Source: Roseateles depolymerans (GTDB taxonomy: Bacteria > Pseudomonadota > Gammaproteobacteria > Burkholderiales > Burkholderiaceae_C). Taken from it: a DNA stretch of 64,000 nucleotides. The stretch spans positions 1,615,858 through 1,679,857 of the forward strand of contig NZ_QUMT01000001.1 of NCBI RefSeq assembly GCF_003387155.1. Reading direction: 5' to 3'. Below are positions 9,504-21,838 of this stretch, piece after piece. Position numbers and translations under genes: made by a program. A model generated the notes under the pieces. The model was given only the letters and a program-made list of their open reading frames with translations, made no database searches and was not told the origin of the DNA. How positions within the stretch are numbered: the stretch's first letter is position 1; every line of letters starts with the position of its first letter.

Positions 9504-9588
9504 GCCGACGTGGTGAAATTGGTAGACACGCTATCTTGAGGGGGTAGTGGCGAAAGCTGTGCGAGTTCGAGTCTCGCCGTCGGCACCA
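9504..9588 (+). tRNA. tRNA-Leu (anticodon GAG)
   Basis: 85 bases including an encoded CCA. The acceptor stem GCCGACG pairs with CGTCGGC (9578-9584) and the discriminator is A. The D-arm has GGTGAAATTGGTAGAC, and the anticodon loop TTGAGGG sits on CTATC/GGTAG. There is a class II variable arm and the T loop GTTCGAGTC. The sequence closely resembles E. coli tRNA-Leu(GAG). It decodes CUC and CUU. Confidence 0.97.
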
Positions 9589-9654
9589 GAATGAATCGGC
9601 CTGCCAAGGTTTCGGGGTCTGGCTCCAAAATCGAATGCATCAGTTGGCTTAGGC

Positions 9655-9684
9655 GGCCCGTTAAAGGGCCCCGTTAAAGGGCCC
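9655..9684. repeat. Tandem 13-bp repeat with alternative hairpins after tRNA-Leu
   Basis: Two perfect adjacent copies of CCCGTTAAAGGGC (9657-9669 and 9670-9682). Each can fold as GGCCC-GTTAAA-GGGCC, and the two hairpins share bases, so they are mutually exclusive. It may be part of the tRNA 3' processing/termination region or of the nuo leader. Confidence 0.8.
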
Positions 9685-9734
9685 GATGCACGTCGAATCA
9701 AGAGTCGGGTTGTTTGAGACTGAAAGCAGGTTGA

Positions 9735-9798
9735 TGTCTTTTGAGACTTCTGAAGCATTGCTCCCGCGGGAGCAGGTTTCGCAAGACTCCAAAAGACA
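9735..9798. repeat. 64-bp two-part palindrome in the nuo leader
   Basis: A perfect 16-bp palindrome, TGCTCCCGCGGGAGCA (9759-9774), lies at the exact centre of a second inverted repeat whose outer arms TGTCTTTTG (9735-9743) and CAAAAGACA (9790-9798) are also perfectly complementary. Bases between the arms pair only partly. It could form a long hairpin in RNA or a cruciform or dimer-binding site in DNA. The 9589-10009 interval between tRNA-Leu and nuoA holds no gene. Confidence 0.85.
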
Positions 9799-9799
9799 G

Positions 9800-9855
9800 A
9801 CGGGCGCGGTCCGTAGCGATACTTTGTTATCGCTCACGGCGCGCCCGTTGTTTTT
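9800..9855 (+). terminator. Terminator-like hairpin upstream of nuoA
   Basis: Outer stem ACGGGCGCG / CGCGCCCGT (9800-9808 with 9840-9848) plus inner stem GCGATA-CTTTGT-TATCGC, followed by TGTTTTT. This has the form of an intrinsic terminator and lies 155 bases before nuoA. It may end tRNA-Leu transcripts or act as an attenuator of the nuo operon; the position of the nuo promoter decides which, and I cannot fix that promoter. Confidence 0.7.
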
Positions 9856-10009
9856 GCCGAATGTTTGCCGAGTTCCGGTGGCGGAGGTTTCTTCGACCCG
9901 GAGCAAACTCGGTGGCCCGTTGGAAACCTGTTCGGAATAGGGCTGTCTGTCGGGTAATTGCTTTGCCCGCCGTCGACGGTCCATCCGGCATCAAACGAAG
10001 AGCAACGTC

Positions 10010-10369
10010 GTGAGCCTGGAACAATACCTGCCCGTCATCCTTTTCATTCTGGTCGGCGCCGTGGTGGGTATAGCCCCCCAGCTCCTCGGCTTTCTGCTCG
10101 GCCCGCGTCGTCCTGACGAGGCCAAAAACTCCCCCTACGAATGCGGCTTCGAGGCCTTTGAGAACGCGCGAATGAAATTCGACGTGCGTTATTACCTCGT
10201 CGCCATCCTCTTCATCCTGTTCGACCTGGAAATCGCCTTCCTCTTCCCCTGGGCCGTGTCCCTGCGCGAAGTGGGCCCTGCCGGCTTCTGGGCGATGATG
10301 GTGTTCCTGGGCATTCTGGTCGTGGGCTTCGCCTACGAGTGGAAAAAGGGCGCCCTCGATTGGGAATGA
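10010..10369 (+). CDS. nuoA: NADH-quinone oxidoreductase subunit A
   Basis: 119 residues with three predicted membrane helices and the NuoA signatures [23 protein letters not shown] (in part) and [14 protein letters not shown] membrane-arm subunit near the quinone site of proton-pumping complex I. The start codon is GTG at 10010, preceded by AACGAAGAG. It is the first gene of a complete nuoA-N operon. Confidence 0.97.
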   Translation: MSLEQYLPVILFILVGAVVGIAPQLLGFLLGPRRPDEAKNSPYECGFEAFENARMKFDVRYYLVAILFILFDLEIAFLFPWAVSLREVGPAGFWAMMVFLGILVVGFAYEWKKGALDWE

Positions 10370-10476
10370 CCGGCTGCTGAGCCACCAACAGTGCGCGGGC
10401 CCTGCAACGGGCCTGTTGTGCGGTGGGGAAGGGCAGGGCGCCCGACCCCATGCTTTCGAAAGATTGGGATCTCGAT

Positions 10477-10953
10477 ATGGGTAACGAAGGCTTGATGAAG
10501 GAAGGCTTCCTGACCACGTCCATCGACGTACTGGTGAACTGGTCCAAGACCGGTTCCCTGTGGCCGATGACCTTCGGTCTGGCCTGCTGCGCGGTGGAAA
10601 TGATGCACGCCGGTGCGGCGCGTTATGACATCGACCGCTTCGGCATGTTGTTCCGCCCCAGCCCCCGTCAGTCCGACCTGATGATCGTGGCCGGCACGCT
10701 GTGCAACAAGATGGCCCCGGCCCTGCGCAAGGTGTATGACCAGATGGCCGAGCCCCGCTGGGTGCTGTCCATGGGCTCCTGCGCCAACGGCGGTGGCTAC
10801 TACCACTACAGCTATTCGGTGGTGCGCGGCTGCGACCGCATCGTGCCGGTGGATGTGTACGTGCCGGGCTGTCCGCCGACCGCCGAGGCGCTGCTCTACG
10901 GCATCCTGCAGCTGCAGGCCAAGATCCGCCGCGAAAACACCATCGCGCGCTAA
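10477..10953 (+). CDS. nuoB: NADH-quinone oxidoreductase subunit B
   Basis: 158 residues. Cluster N2 ligands are visible: the tandem cysteines in [11 protein letters not shown], the Cys in [10 protein letters not shown] and the Cys in [14 protein letters not shown] at 10477 ([15 protein letters not shown]) matches the betaproteobacterial NuoB start; an in-frame ATG at 10450 and a further upstream start at 10423 are less likely. It passes electrons from N2 to ubiquinone in the peripheral arm. Confidence 0.96.
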   Translation: MGNEGLMKEGFLTTSIDVLVNWSKTGSLWPMTFGLACCAVEMMHAGAARYDIDRFGMLFRPSPRQSDLMIVAGTLCNKMAPALRKVYDQMAEPRWVLSMGSCANGGGYYHYSYSVVRGCDRIVPVDVYVPGCPPTAEALLYGILQLQAKIRRENTIAR

Positions 10954-10974
10954 GCACCCCAGCCAGCCAAGCAC

Positions 10975-11568
10975 ATGAGCAAACTCGATACCTTGCAGGC
11001 GGCGCTTGAGTCCGTCCTGGGTGGCCAGATCGTGGCCCTGAAGCGCGAACTCGGCGAGATCACCATCACCGTGGCCGCCAAGGACTACGCCAACGTCGCC
11101 AAGCTGCTGCGTGACCATTCCGAGCTGCGCTTTGAGCAGCTGATCGACCTTTGCGGCGTGGACTACAGCGCCTACAAGGACGGTGCCTGGGAAGGCCCGC
11201 GCTTCGCCGCCGTGGTCCACCTGCTGTCGATCAACAAGAATTGGCGCCTGCGCGTCAAGGTCTTCGCCCCGGACGACGATTTCCCGGTCGTGGCCTCGGT
11301 CAATTCGATCTGGAATGCCGCCAACTGGTTCGAGCGCGAAGCCTTCGACCTGTACGGCATCATCTTCGAAGGTCACGAAGACCTGCGCCGCATCCTGACG
11401 GACTACGGCTTCATCGGTCACCCGATGCGCAAGGACTTCCCGGTCACCGGCCACGTCGAAATGCGCTACGACCCCGAGCAGAAGCGGGTGGTCTACCAGC
11501 CGGTGACCATCGAGCCGCGTGAGATCACCCCGCGCGTGATCCGCGAAGACAACTACGGCGGACTCTGA
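10975..11568 (+). CDS. nuoC: NADH-quinone oxidoreductase subunit C
   Basis: 197 residues, the 30-kDa subunit. Signatures [20 protein letters not shown] and [19 protein letters not shown] are present. NuoC is separate from NuoD here, as usual in betaproteobacteria, whereas E. coli has a NuoCD fusion. Its stop lies 2 bases before the nuoD ATG. Confidence 0.97.
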   Translation: MSKLDTLQAALESVLGGQIVALKRELGEITITVAAKDYANVAKLLRDHSELRFEQLIDLCGVDYSAYKDGAWEGPRFAAVVHLLSINKNWRLRVKVFAPDDDFPVVASVNSIWNAANWFEREAFDLYGIIFEGHEDLRRILTDYGFIGHPMRKDFPVTGHVEMRYDPEQKRVVYQPVTIEPREITPRVIREDNYGGL

Positions 11569-11570
11569 TC

Positions 11571-12824
11571 ATGGCCGAAATCAAGAACTACACCCTGAAC
11601 TTCGGGCCTCAGCACCCGGCCGCCCACGGCGTGCTGCGTCTGGTGCTGGAGCTGGACGGCGAAGTCATCCAGCGCGCCGACCCGCACATCGGCCTGCTGC
11701 ACCGCGCCACCGAAAAACTGGCCGAGAGCAAGACCTTCATCCAGTCGCTGCCCTACATGGACCGTCTGGACTATGTGTCCATGATGGCCAACGAGCATGC
11801 CTACTGCCTGGCCATCGAAAAGATGCTGGGCCTGGAAGTGCCCGAACGCGCCCAGTACATCCGCGTGATGTTCGCCGAGCTGACCCGCATCCTGAACCAC
11901 CTGCTGTGGCTCGGGGCGCACGGCATCGACTGCGGCGCGATGAACATCCTGATCTACTGCTTCCGCGAACGTGAAGACATCTTCGACATGTACGAAGCCG
12001 TCTCCGGCGCGCGCATGCACGCGGCCTACTTCCGTCCGGGCGGCGTCTACCGCGACCTGCCGGACAGCATGCCGCAGTACAAGGTCAGCAAGATCAAGAA
12101 CCAGAAGGCCATCGACCGCCTCAACGAGAACCGTCAGGGCTCGCTGCTGGACTTCATCGAGGACTTCTGCAACCGCTTCCCGGCCAACGTCGACGACTAC
12201 GAAACCCTGCTGACCGACAACCGCATCTGGAAGCAGCGGACGGTGGGCATCGGCGTCATGTCGCCTGAGCGCGCGCTGAACCTGGGCCTGACCGGCCCGA
12301 TGCTGCGCGGCTCCGGCATTGCGTGGGACACCCGCAAGACCCAGCCCTACGACGTCTATGACCGCATGGACTTCGACATCCCGGTGGGCACCAATGGCGA
12401 CACCTACGACCGCTACCTGGTGCGCGTCGAGGAAATGCGCCAGTCCAACCGCATCGTGCAGCAGTGCGTGAAGTGGCTCAAGGCCAACCCCGGCCCGGTG
12501 ATCACCGACAACCACAAGGTGGCGCCGCCCTCCCGTGTGGCGATGAAGAGCTCCATGGAAGAGCTGATCCACCACTTCAAGCTGTTCACCGAAGGCTTCC
12601 GCGTCCCCGAGGGCGAGGCGTACGCCAGCGTGGAACATCCGAAGGGCGAATTCGGCATCTACATGATCAGTGATGGTGCCAACAAGCCCTACCGCCTGAA
12701 GATCCGTGCCCCGGGCTATTCGCATCTGGCTGCGCTGGATGAGATGGCGCGTGGCCACATGATCGCTGACGCGGTGGCCGTGATCGGCACGATGGACATC
12801 GTGTTCGGTGAAATTGACCGTTGA
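11571..12824 (+). CDS. nuoD: NADH-quinone oxidoreductase subunit D
   Basis: 417 residues, the 49-kDa subunit related to the large subunit of NiFe hydrogenases. It starts with [20 protein letters not shown] and has [12 protein letters not shown] and [12 protein letters not shown], which form part of the quinone cavity with NuoB. The C-terminus [13 protein letters not shown] and DIVFGEIDR is complete. Confidence 0.98.
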   Translation: MAEIKNYTLNFGPQHPAAHGVLRLVLELDGEVIQRADPHIGLLHRATEKLAESKTFIQSLPYMDRLDYVSMMANEHAYCLAIEKMLGLEVPERAQYIRVMFAELTRILNHLLWLGAHGIDCGAMNILIYCFREREDIFDMYEAVSGARMHAAYFRPGGVYRDLPDSMPQYKVSKIKNQKAIDRLNENRQGSLLDFIEDFCNRFPANVDDYETLLTDNRIWKQRTVGIGVMSPERALNLGLTGPMLRGSGIAWDTRKTQPYDVYDRMDFDIPVGTNGDTYDRYLVRVEEMRQSNRIVQQCVKWLKANPGPVITDNHKVAPPSRVAMKSSMEELIHHFKLFTEGFRVPEGEAYASVEHPKGEFGIYMISDGANKPYRLKIRAPGYSHLAALDEMARGHMIADAVAVIGTMDIVFGEIDR

Positions 12825-12835
12825 GTGGTGACGCG

Positions 12836-13372
12836 ATGAGCAGCACTGAAATTGTGAAGAACGCCAGCAGCACCCCGTTTGTGCTGAGCGACGCCACCCG
12901 GGCGCGCTTTGCCCGTGAAGTGGCCAAGTACCCGGCCGAGCAGGCGCAGTCGGCCGTGATGGCCTGCCTGTCGATCGTGCAGCAGGAGCAGGGCTATGTC
13001 TCCCGCGAAGCGGAAGACGCGATTGCCGCCTACCTGGGCATGCCCGCGATCGCCGTGTATGAGGTCACCACCTTCTACAACATGTACAACCAGCGCCGGC
13101 TGGGCAAGTTCAAGCTGAACGTCTGCACCAACCTGCCGTGCCAGTTGCGTGACGGCCAGAAGGCGCTGGACCACCTGTGCGGCAAGCTGGGCGTGGAAGA
13201 GGGCGGCACCACCGCCGACGGCCTCTTCACCGTGCAAAAGAGCGAATGCCTGGGCGCCTGCGCCGACGCGCCGGTGATGCTGGTCAACGACCGCCAGATG
13301 TGCAGCTTCATGAGCCATCAGCGCCTGGACGAACTGGTGGACGCGCTCAAGGCGCATGCCGCCAAGAACTGA
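12836..13372 (+). CDS. nuoE: NADH-quinone oxidoreductase subunit E
   Basis: 178 residues, the 24-kDa subunit. The [2Fe-2S] N1a ligands are visible as C-x4-C in VCTNLPCQL and C-x3-C in [13 protein letters not shown] at 12836 is preferred to an in-frame TTG at 12821 that overlaps the nuoD stop. The stop at 13370-13372 is 10 bases before nuoF. Confidence 0.96.
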   Translation: MSSTEIVKNASSTPFVLSDATRARFAREVAKYPAEQAQSAVMACLSIVQQEQGYVSREAEDAIAAYLGMPAIAVYEVTTFYNMYNQRRLGKFKLNVCTNLPCQLRDGQKALDHLCGKLGVEEGGTTADGLFTVQKSECLGACADAPVMLVNDRQMCSFMSHQRLDELVDALKAHAAKN

Positions 13373-13382
13373 GGGAACGCGC

Positions 13383-14756
13383 ATGAACATCGATCTCTCC
13401 AAGTGGCAATCGACGGGTGCCGAGACCTGCTTCCATGACCGTCATCTGGGCCCGCAGATCTATGCGGACCTCAATGGCAAGAACTGGTCGATCCAGGACT
13501 ATCAAGCCCGTGGCGGCTATCAGGCCCTGCGCAAGATCCTGGGCCAGGATGGTGGCGAAGGTCTGACCCCGGACCAGGTCATCGCCGAGGTGAAGGCCTC
13601 CGGCCTGCGCGGCCGCGGCGGCGCCGGCTTCCCGACGGGCCTGAAGTGGAGCTTCATGCCCCGCCAGTTCCCTGGCCCGAAGTACCTCGTCTGCAATTCG
13701 GACGAAGGCGAGCCCGGCACCTGCAAGGACCGCGACATCCTCATGTTCAACCCGCACATCGTCATCGAAGGCATGGCGATCGCGGCGTACGCCATGGGCA
13801 TCCGCACCGGCTACAACTACATCCACGGTGAAATCTTCGAGGTGTACGAACGCTTCGAAGCCGCCCTGGAAGAAGCCCGCGCGGCCGGCCTGCTGGGCGA
13901 CAACATCCTGGGCAGCAATTTCAGCTTCCAGCTGCATGCGTTCCACGGCTTTGGCGCCTACATCTGCGGCGAAGAAACCGCACTGCTGGAATCGCTGGAA
14001 GGCAAGAAGGGCCAGCCCCGCTTCAAGCCGCCGTTCCCGGCCAGCTTCGGCCTGTACGGCAAGCCCACGACCATCAACAACACCGAGACCTTCGCGGCGG
14101 TGCCCTGGATCATCCGTAACGGTGGCCAGCAGTACCTGGAGATCGGCAAGCCCAACAACGGCGGCACCAAGATCTTCTCGGTGTCGGGTGACGTCAACCG
14201 TCCCGGCAACTACGAAGTCCCGCTGGGCACCTCGTTCGAGAAGCTGCTGGAGCTGGCCGGCGGTGTGCGCACCGGCCGCAAGCTCAAGGCGGTGATTCCC
14301 GGTGGCTCGTCCGCCCCGGTGCTGCCGGCTGACATCATGATGCAGTGCACGATGGACTATGACTCCATCGCCAAGGCCGGCTCCATGCTGGGCTCGGGCG
14401 CCGTCATCGTGATGGATGACTCGCGCTGCATGGTCAACAGCCTGCTGCGCCTGTCCTACTTCTATGCCCACGAGTCCTGCGGCCAGTGCACGCCCTGCCG
14501 CGAAGGCACCGGCTGGATGCACCGCGTCATCGAGCGCATTGCCCACGGCAAGGGCCGCATGGAAGACATCGACCTGCTGAACTCGGTGGCCGACAACATC
14601 CAGGGCCGCACCATCTGCGCCCTGGGCGACGCTGCAGCCATGCCGGTGCGCGCGATGATCAAGCACTTCAAGCATGAGTTCGTCGCCATGATCGAGCAGG
14701 CCCAGTCTTCCCCTTCCCAACCGCGTCAGGCTGCCCCGGCCGGATCGCTGGCCTGA
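13383..14756 (+). CDS. nuoF: NADH-quinone oxidoreductase subunit F
   Basis: 457 residues, the 51-kDa NADH-oxidising subunit. The NADH/FMN-binding segment [16 protein letters not shown] and the N3 [4Fe-4S] segment [14 protein letters not shown], with the fourth Cys in [11 protein letters not shown], are all present. ATG at 13383 follows GGGAACGC; a longer in-frame start at 13356 lies inside nuoE and is rejected. The last 20 residues are a low-complexity Ser/Pro/Gln/Ala tail. Confidence 0.97.
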   Translation: MNIDLSKWQSTGAETCFHDRHLGPQIYADLNGKNWSIQDYQARGGYQALRKILGQDGGEGLTPDQVIAEVKASGLRGRGGAGFPTGLKWSFMPRQFPGPKYLVCNSDEGEPGTCKDRDILMFNPHIVIEGMAIAAYAMGIRTGYNYIHGEIFEVYERFEAALEEARAAGLLGDNILGSNFSFQLHAFHGFGAYICGEETALLESLEGKKGQPRFKPPFPASFGLYGKPTTINNTETFAAVPWIIRNGGQQYLEIGKPNNGGTKIFSVSGDVNRPGNYEVPLGTSFEKLLELAGGVRTGRKLKAVIPGGSSAPVLPADIMMQCTMDYDSIAKAGSMLGSGAVIVMDDSRCMVNSLLRLSYFYAHESCGQCTPCREGTGWMHRVIERIAHGKGRMEDIDLLNSVADNIQGRTICALGDAAAMPVRAMIKHFKHEFVAMIEQAQSSPSQPRQAAPAGSLA

Positions 14757-14780
14757 TTCCGGAGCCGCTGAGAACAAGCT

Positions 14781-17111
14781 ATGGTTGAAATCGAACTCGA
14801 CGGCCGGAAGGTCGAAGTGCCGGAAGGCAGCATGGTGATGCATGCTGCCGAAAAGGCCGGCACCTACATCCCGCACTTCTGCTACCACAAGAAGCTGTCC
14901 ATTGCGGCCAACTGCCGCATGTGCCTGGTGGACGTGGAAAAGGCCCCCAAGCCGCTGCCCGCCTGCGCCACCCCGGTGACGCAGGGCATGATCGTGCGCA
15001 CCAAGAGCGACAAAGCCATCAAGGCCCAGCAGGGCGTGATGGAGTTTCTGCTGATCAACCACCCGCTGGATTGCCCGATCTGCGACCAGGGCGGTGAATG
15101 CCAGCTGCAGGACCTGGCCGTGGGCTACGGCGCCGGCAAGTCGCGCTACAGCGAAGAAAAGCGGGTGGTGTTCCACAAGAACGTGGGTCCGCTGATCTCC
15201 ATGGAGGAGATGAGCCGCTGCATCCACTGCACCCGCTGCGTGCGCTTCGGCCAGGAAATCGCTGGCCAGATGGAACTGGGCATGGCCCACCGCGGCGAGC
15301 ACAGCGAGATCCAGACCTTCGTCGGCCGCACGGTGGACTCCGAGCTGTCGGGCAACATGATCGACATCTGCCCGGTCGGCGCGCTGACCAGCAAGCCCTT
15401 CCGCTACAGCGCCCGCACCTGGGAACTGTCGCGTCGCAAGAGCGTCAGCCCGCATGACTCCACCGGCGCCAACCTGGTGGTGCAGGTCAAGGGCAATGAA
15501 GTGATGCGCGTCGTCCCGCTGGAGAACGAAGCCGTCAACGAATGCTGGATCGCCGACCGCGACCGTTTCTCGTATGAAGCGCTGAACAGCGATGAGCGCC
15601 TGACCACCCCCATGCTGAAGCAGGGCGGTCAGTGGAAGCCGGTCGACTGGACCACGGCCCTGGAATACGTCGCCAACGGCCTGAAGCAGATCAAGGCCGA
15701 GAAGGGCGCCGCCGCCATCGCCGCGCTGGGCTCCGAGCACAGCACGGTGGAAGAGCTGCACCTGCTGGCGCAACTGGTGCGTGGCCTGGGCAGCGAGAAC
15801 ATCGACACCGCCCTGCGCGCAGCCGACGCCGGCTTCCGCGCCGAGGCCGGCAAGGCCTTCTGGCTGGGCACCTCGATCGCGTCGCTGTCGCAGCTGGACC
15901 GCGCCTTCGTGGTCGGTTCCTTCCTGCGCAAGGACCATCCGCTGTTTGCCCAGCGTCTGCGCCAGGCCGCCCGCCAGGGTGCGCAGGTGCTGGCCCTGGG
16001 GGCCGCTGAAGACAACTGGCTGATGCCCGTCGCTGCCCGCATCACCGCCGCGCCGAGCGCCTGGGTGCAGGAACTGGCCGGCGTGGCTGCGGCCATCGCC
16101 AGCGTCAAGGGCGCCAGCGCCCCGGTGGCCGGTGAGGCGACCGACGCTTCGCGCCGCCTGGCCGATGCGCTGCTCTCGGGCGAACGCAAGGCCATCCTGC
16201 TGGGCAATGCCGCCGTGCAGCATCCGCAAGCCTCGACCCTGCTGGCCCTGGCCAACTGGATCGGCGCGCAGACCGGCGCCAGCGTCGGTGTGATGGGCGC
16301 TGCAGCCAACACCGTCGGTGCGCAACTGGTCAAGGCTCGCCCGGGTCAGGGCGGCCGCACGGCAGCCCAGTTGCTGGGCGACCAGCCGGCCAAGGCCCTG
16401 GTGCTGCTGAACACCGACCCGGTGCTGGATGCGGCCAACCCCGCCGCCGCCGCCAAGGCCGTGGCCGCTGCCGAGATGGTGGTGGTGCTGAGCCCGTTCA
16501 AGACCGGCCTGGACTATGCCGACGTGCTGCTGCCCGCCGCGCCGTTCACCGAAACCTCGGGCAGCTTCGTCAACGCCGAAGGTCGCCTGCAAAGCTTCGT
16601 GGGCGTGGTCAAGGCCCGTGGCGAGACCCGTCCGGCCTGGAAGATCCTGCGCGTGCTGGGCAACCTGCTGGGCCTGTCCGGCTTCGAGTACGACAGCTCC
16701 GAGCAAGTCCGCAATGCAGCGCTGGGCGTGAGCACCGAACTGGGCGACCGCCTGAGCAACAGCATCCAGGCACAGGCCTCGGCCACCCCGGTGGCCCAGG
16801 GCCTGGAGCGCCTGACCGCCGTGCCGATCTACGCCACCGACGCCCTGGTGCGCCGTGCCAGCTCGCTGCAACTGACCCGCGACGGCCGCGACGCCGCCCT
16901 GGTCGGCCTGCCGCAAGCCCTGTGGAACGAGCTGGGCCTGCAAGGGCAGGGCGCTCAAGTCCGCGTGGCTCAGGCCGGTGCCGGTGAAGCCGTGCTGACG
17001 GCGCAGCTGGATGCCAGCCTGCCCGCCACTGTGGTGCGCGTGCCGGCCGGCCTGCCGGAAACCGCCGCGCTGGGCGCCATGTTCGGTGCCATCAGCGTGA
17101 CCAAGGCCTGA
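14781..17111 (+). CDS. nuoG: NADH-quinone oxidoreductase subunit G
   Basis: 776 residues, the 75-kDa subunit. The N-terminal [2Fe-2S] N1b ligands lie in [20 protein letters not shown], the His/Cys N5 cluster in [18 protein letters not shown], and N4 in [13 protein letters not shown] with the distal Cys in [12 protein letters not shown]. The rest is the molybdopterin-oxidoreductase-like domain, much diverged and Ala-rich, with no sign of a bound cofactor. It starts 24 bases after nuoF. Confidence 0.97.
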   Translation: MVEIELDGRKVEVPEGSMVMHAAEKAGTYIPHFCYHKKLSIAANCRMCLVDVEKAPKPLPACATPVTQGMIVRTKSDKAIKAQQGVMEFLLINHPLDCPICDQGGECQLQDLAVGYGAGKSRYSEEKRVVFHKNVGPLISMEEMSRCIHCTRCVRFGQEIAGQMELGMAHRGEHSEIQTFVGRTVDSELSGNMIDICPVGALTSKPFRYSARTWELSRRKSVSPHDSTGANLVVQVKGNEVMRVVPLENEAVNECWIADRDRFSYEALNSDERLTTPMLKQGGQWKPVDWTTALEYVANGLKQIKAEKGAAAIAALGSEHSTVEELHLLAQLVRGLGSENIDTALRAADAGFRAEAGKAFWLGTSIASLSQLDRAFVVGSFLRKDHPLFAQRLRQAARQGAQVLALGAAEDNWLMPVAARITAAPSAWVQELAGVAAAIASVKGASAPVAGEATDASRRLADALLSGERKAILLGNAAVQHPQASTLLALANWIGAQTGASVGVMGAAANTVGAQLVKARPGQGGRTAAQLLGDQPAKALVLLNTDPVLDAANPAAAAKAVAAAEMVVVLSPFKTGLDYADVLLPAAPFTETSGSFVNAEGRLQSFVGVVKARGETRPAWKILRVLGNLLGLSGFEYDSSEQVRNAALGVSTELGDRLSNSIQAQASATPVAQGLERLTAVPIYATDALVRRASSLQLTRDGRDAALVGLPQALWNELGLQGQGAQVRVAQAGAGEAVLTAQLDASLPATVVRVPAGLPETAALGAMFGAISVTKA

Positions 17112-17121
17112 GGACGAGACG

Positions 17122-18231
17122 ATGGATAACCTGTACAACGCCGGCGCCTCGCTGATGGACGGCGCCTTCTGGGCGGGCACCTGGATGGTGATCTGGAGCC
17201 TGCTCAAGATCATCGTGGTGGTGGCGCCGCTGATGATCTGCGTGGCCTACCTCACGCTGTGGGAGCGCAAGGCCATCGGCTGGTCCCAGATCCGCCCGGG
17301 TCCCAACCGCGTGGGCCCGATGGGTCTGCTGACCCCGATCGCCGATGCGGTGAAGCTGATCTTCAAGGAGATCATCATCCCGTCGGCGGCCAACAAGAGC
17401 CTGTTCTTCCTGGGCCCGATCATGACCATCATGCCGGCGCTGGCCGCCTGGGCGGTGGTGCCGTTCGGCCCGGGCGTGGCCGTGGCCGACGTCAATGCCG
17501 GCCTGCTGTTCGTGATGGCCATCACCTCGCTGGAAGTCTATGGCGTGATCATCGCCGGCTGGGCCTCCAACTCGAAGTACGCCTTCCTCGGCGCGCTGCG
17601 GGCATCGGCCCAGATGGTGTCGTATGAAATCGCCATGGGCTTCGCGCTGGTCATCGTGCTGATGGTCACCGGCTCGATGAACATGACCGACATCGTCGTC
17701 AGCCAGGACACCGGCAAGTTCGCCTCGATGGGCCTGAGCTTCCTGTCCTGGAACTGGCTGCCGCTGCTGCCGGTGTTCGTCGTGTATTTCATCTCGGGCC
17801 TCGCCGAAACCAACCGCCACCCGTTCGACGTGGTGGAAGGTGAATCGGAAATCGTGGCCGGCCACATGATCGAGTACTCGGGCATGTCGTTCGCGATGTT
17901 CTTCCTGGCCGAATACGCCAACATGATCCTCGTGTCCGCACTGGCCGTGGTCATGTTCCTGGGCGGCTGGGCAGCCCCGATCTCCTTCAGCCTGCTGGGC
18001 ATGGACACCCCCTCGTTCATCGAGAAGACCATGCCGTTCTGGAACTGGTTCTGGCTGTTCTTCAAGACCTTCGTGGTCGTGACCGGCTTCCTGTGGGTGC
18101 GTGCGACCTTCCCGCGCTTCCGCTATGACCAGATCATGCGCCTGGGCTGGAAGATCTTCATCCCCGTCACCCTGGTGTGGCTGGTGCTGGTGGGTCTGTG
18201 GATCCAGTCCCCCTTCAATATCTGGAAGTAA
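17122..18231 (+). CDS. nuoH: NADH-quinone oxidoreductase subunit H
   Basis: 369 residues with eight or nine membrane helices. The conserved matrix-side loops [20 protein letters not shown] and [20 protein letters not shown] are present. This subunit links the quinone chamber to the first proton channel. The start ATG at 17122 is 10 bases after the nuoG stop. Confidence 0.98.
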   Translation: MDNLYNAGASLMDGAFWAGTWMVIWSLLKIIVVVAPLMICVAYLTLWERKAIGWSQIRPGPNRVGPMGLLTPIADAVKLIFKEIIIPSAANKSLFFLGPIMTIMPALAAWAVVPFGPGVAVADVNAGLLFVMAITSLEVYGVIIAGWASNSKYAFLGALRASAQMVSYEIAMGFALVIVLMVTGSMNMTDIVVSQDTGKFASMGLSFLSWNWLPLLPVFVVYFISGLAETNRHPFDVVEGESEIVAGHMIEYSGMSFAMFFLAEYANMILVSALAVVMFLGGWAAPISFSLLGMDTPSFIEKTMPFWNWFWLFFKTFVVVTGFLWVRATFPRFRYDQIMRLGWKIFIPVTLVWLVLVGLWIQSPFNIWK

Positions 18232-18246
18232 TCCGAGGTGTCCGCT

Positions 18247-18735
18247 GTGAGCTCCATCAAGGACCTACTCAAGAGCTTCATGCTCACCGAGCTGTTCAAG
18301 GGCATGGCCCTGACCGGCCGGCATTTCCTCTCGCGCAACATCACGGTGCAGTTCCCGGAAGAGAAGACGCCGCTGTCGCCGCGTTTCCGTGGCCTGCATG
18401 CGCTGCGTCGTTACGAGAACGGTGAAGAGCGCTGCATCGCCTGCAAGCTGTGCGAGGCGGTATGCCCGGCCATGGCCATCACCATCGAGTCCGATGTACG
18501 TGCGGACGGCTCGCGCCGGACCACCCGCTACGACATCGACCTGACCAAGTGCATCTTCTGCGGCTTCTGCGAGGAAAGCTGCCCGGTGGACTCGATCGTC
18601 GAGACCGACATCTTCGAATACCACGGCGAAAAGCGTGGCGACCTCTACTTCACCAAGGAAATGCTCCTGGCTGTCGGGGACCGCTACGAGCCGCAAATCG
18701 CAGCCAGCAAGGAGGCCGACGCCAAGTACCGCTGA
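18247..18735 (+). CDS. nuoI: NADH-quinone oxidoreductase subunit I
   Basis: 162 residues, the 23-kDa (TYKY) subunit with two 8Fe-ferredoxin motifs, [12 protein letters not shown] and [12 protein letters not shown], binding clusters N6a and N6b. GTG at 18247 is chosen because GAGGT at 18235-18239 then lies 7 bases upstream as the ribosome site; a GTG at 18238 in the same frame would overlap it. Confidence 0.96.
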   Translation: MSSIKDLLKSFMLTELFKGMALTGRHFLSRNITVQFPEEKTPLSPRFRGLHALRRYENGEERCIACKLCEAVCPAMAITIESDVRADGSRRTTRYDIDLTKCIFCGFCEESCPVDSIVETDIFEYHGEKRGDLYFTKEMLLAVGDRYEPQIAASKEADAKYR

Positions 18736-18752
18736 GCCCGGCGGTCCGGCGA

Positions 18753-18769
18753 ACCCTCCGGGGGAGGGT
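18753..18769 (+). other. Hairpin between nuoI and nuoJ
   Basis: Perfect 7-bp inverted repeat ACCCTCC-GGG-GGAGGGT in the 72-base gap, the widest gap within the nuo operon after nuoA-nuoB. No T tract follows, so it is not a standard terminator; it may protect or segment the mRNA. Confidence 0.6.
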
Positions 18770-18807
18770 GGCTGGTCGCGCGCTTCAGCCTGCTTGCAGG
18801 AAAACCC

Positions 18808-19446
18808 ATGAACATCACAACCCTGCTGTTCTACTTTTTCTCGGTCGTCCTGCTCGGGTCGTCGGTCCTGGTGATCACGGCTCGCAGCACGGTCTATTCG
18901 GCCCTGTTCCTGATCCTGGCGTTCTTCAACGCCTCCTGCATCTGGATGATGCTCAAGGCCGAATTCCTGGCCATCACGCTGGTGCTCGTGTACATCGGCG
19001 CGGTCATGGTGCTGTTCCTCTTTGTCGTGATGATGCTGGATTTCGATTCCGACACGGTGCGCAAGGGCTTCTGGAAGCACGTGCCCGCCGCCGGTCTGAT
19101 CGGTGCCTTCATCGCGCTGGAAATGGCCCTGATCCTGATGCCGGGTTTCCGCGTCAGCGAAGCCCAGCCCGTGCCTGAAGCGCTGGCCAAGCTGGGCAAT
19201 GCCAAGCTGCTGGGCATCAACATCTACACGCACTACCTGGCACCGCTGCAGATCGCCGCCGTGCTGCTGCTGGTGGCCATCATTGCCGCCATCGCGCTGA
19301 CCCTGCGTGGCCGCAAGGACTCGCGTCACCAGGACCCGTCCGAACAGGTCCGCGTGAAGAAGGGCGACCGCCTGCGCATCGTCAAGGTGGCCCCGACCGT
19401 GGAACAACCGGCCGTGCCGGTCGAGAAGAACGAAGGAGCCGCATGA
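18808..19446 (+). CDS. nuoJ: NADH-quinone oxidoreductase subunit J
   Basis: 212 residues with five membrane helices. The pi-bulge helix region [20 protein letters not shown] is conserved. After the last helix there is a charged 40-residue cytoplasmic tail. Its stop overlaps the nuoK ATG (ATGA), indicating coupled translation. Confidence 0.96.
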   Translation: MNITTLLFYFFSVVLLGSSVLVITARSTVYSALFLILAFFNASCIWMMLKAEFLAITLVLVYIGAVMVLFLFVVMMLDFDSDTVRKGFWKHVPAAGLIGAFIALEMALILMPGFRVSEAQPVPEALAKLGNAKLLGINIYTHYLAPLQIAAVLLLVAIIAAIALTLRGRKDSRHQDPSEQVRVKKGDRLRIVKVAPTVEQPAVPVEKNEGAA

Positions 19447-19757
19447 TGGGCGTTCTGACGCTGGGCCATTTCCTCACGCTGGGCGCCATCTTGTTCGCCC
19501 TGTCCGTGATCGGCATCTTCCTGAACCGCAAGAACCTGATCGTGCTGCTGATGGCCATCGAGCTGATGCTGCTGGCGGTCAACCTGAACTTCGTGGCCTT
19601 CTCCCACTACCTGGGCGACATGGCCGGCCAGGTCTTCGTGTTCTTCATCCTCACGGTCGCGGCGGCGGAATCCGCCATCGGCCTGGCCATCCTGGTGGTG
19701 CTGTTCCGCAATCGCAGCAGCATCAACGTGGAAGAGCTGGACGCCCTGAAGGGCTGA
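19443..19757 (+). CDS. nuoK: NADH-quinone oxidoreductase subunit K
   Basis: 104 residues with three membrane helices. The proton-path glutamates sit in [15 protein letters not shown] and [19 protein letters not shown]. It starts with tandem ATG codons; either 19443 or 19446 may be used, the first overlapping the nuoJ stop. Confidence 0.97.
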   Translation: MMGVLTLGHFLTLGAILFALSVIGIFLNRKNLIVLLMAIELMLLAVNLNFVAFSHYLGDMAGQVFVFFILTVAAAESAIGLAILVVLFRNRSSINVEELDALKG

Positions 19758-19782
19758 CGGGCGGCAGGAAGCGAGAAAAACA

Positions 19783-21822
<2,040 letters not shown>

Positions 21823-21838
21823 TCGGCGGAGAATAAGA

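Noticed and set aside
9504-10009. Integration (att) site of a mobile element at the tRNA-Leu 3' end
   Set aside because: No repeat of the tRNA 3' end is found downstream, there is no integrase, and the flanking genes keep the normal betaproteobacterial order.
13347-17213. Open frame of 1288 codons on the minus strand, opposite nuoF-nuoG
   Set aside because: It is the antisense shadow of two certain genes in GC-rich DNA, with His/Gly/Ala/Asp-rich low-complexity translation and no motifs. The same applies to the minus-strand frames at 4960-8157, 19798-22053, 21845-24019, 27700-31164 and 44852-48376.
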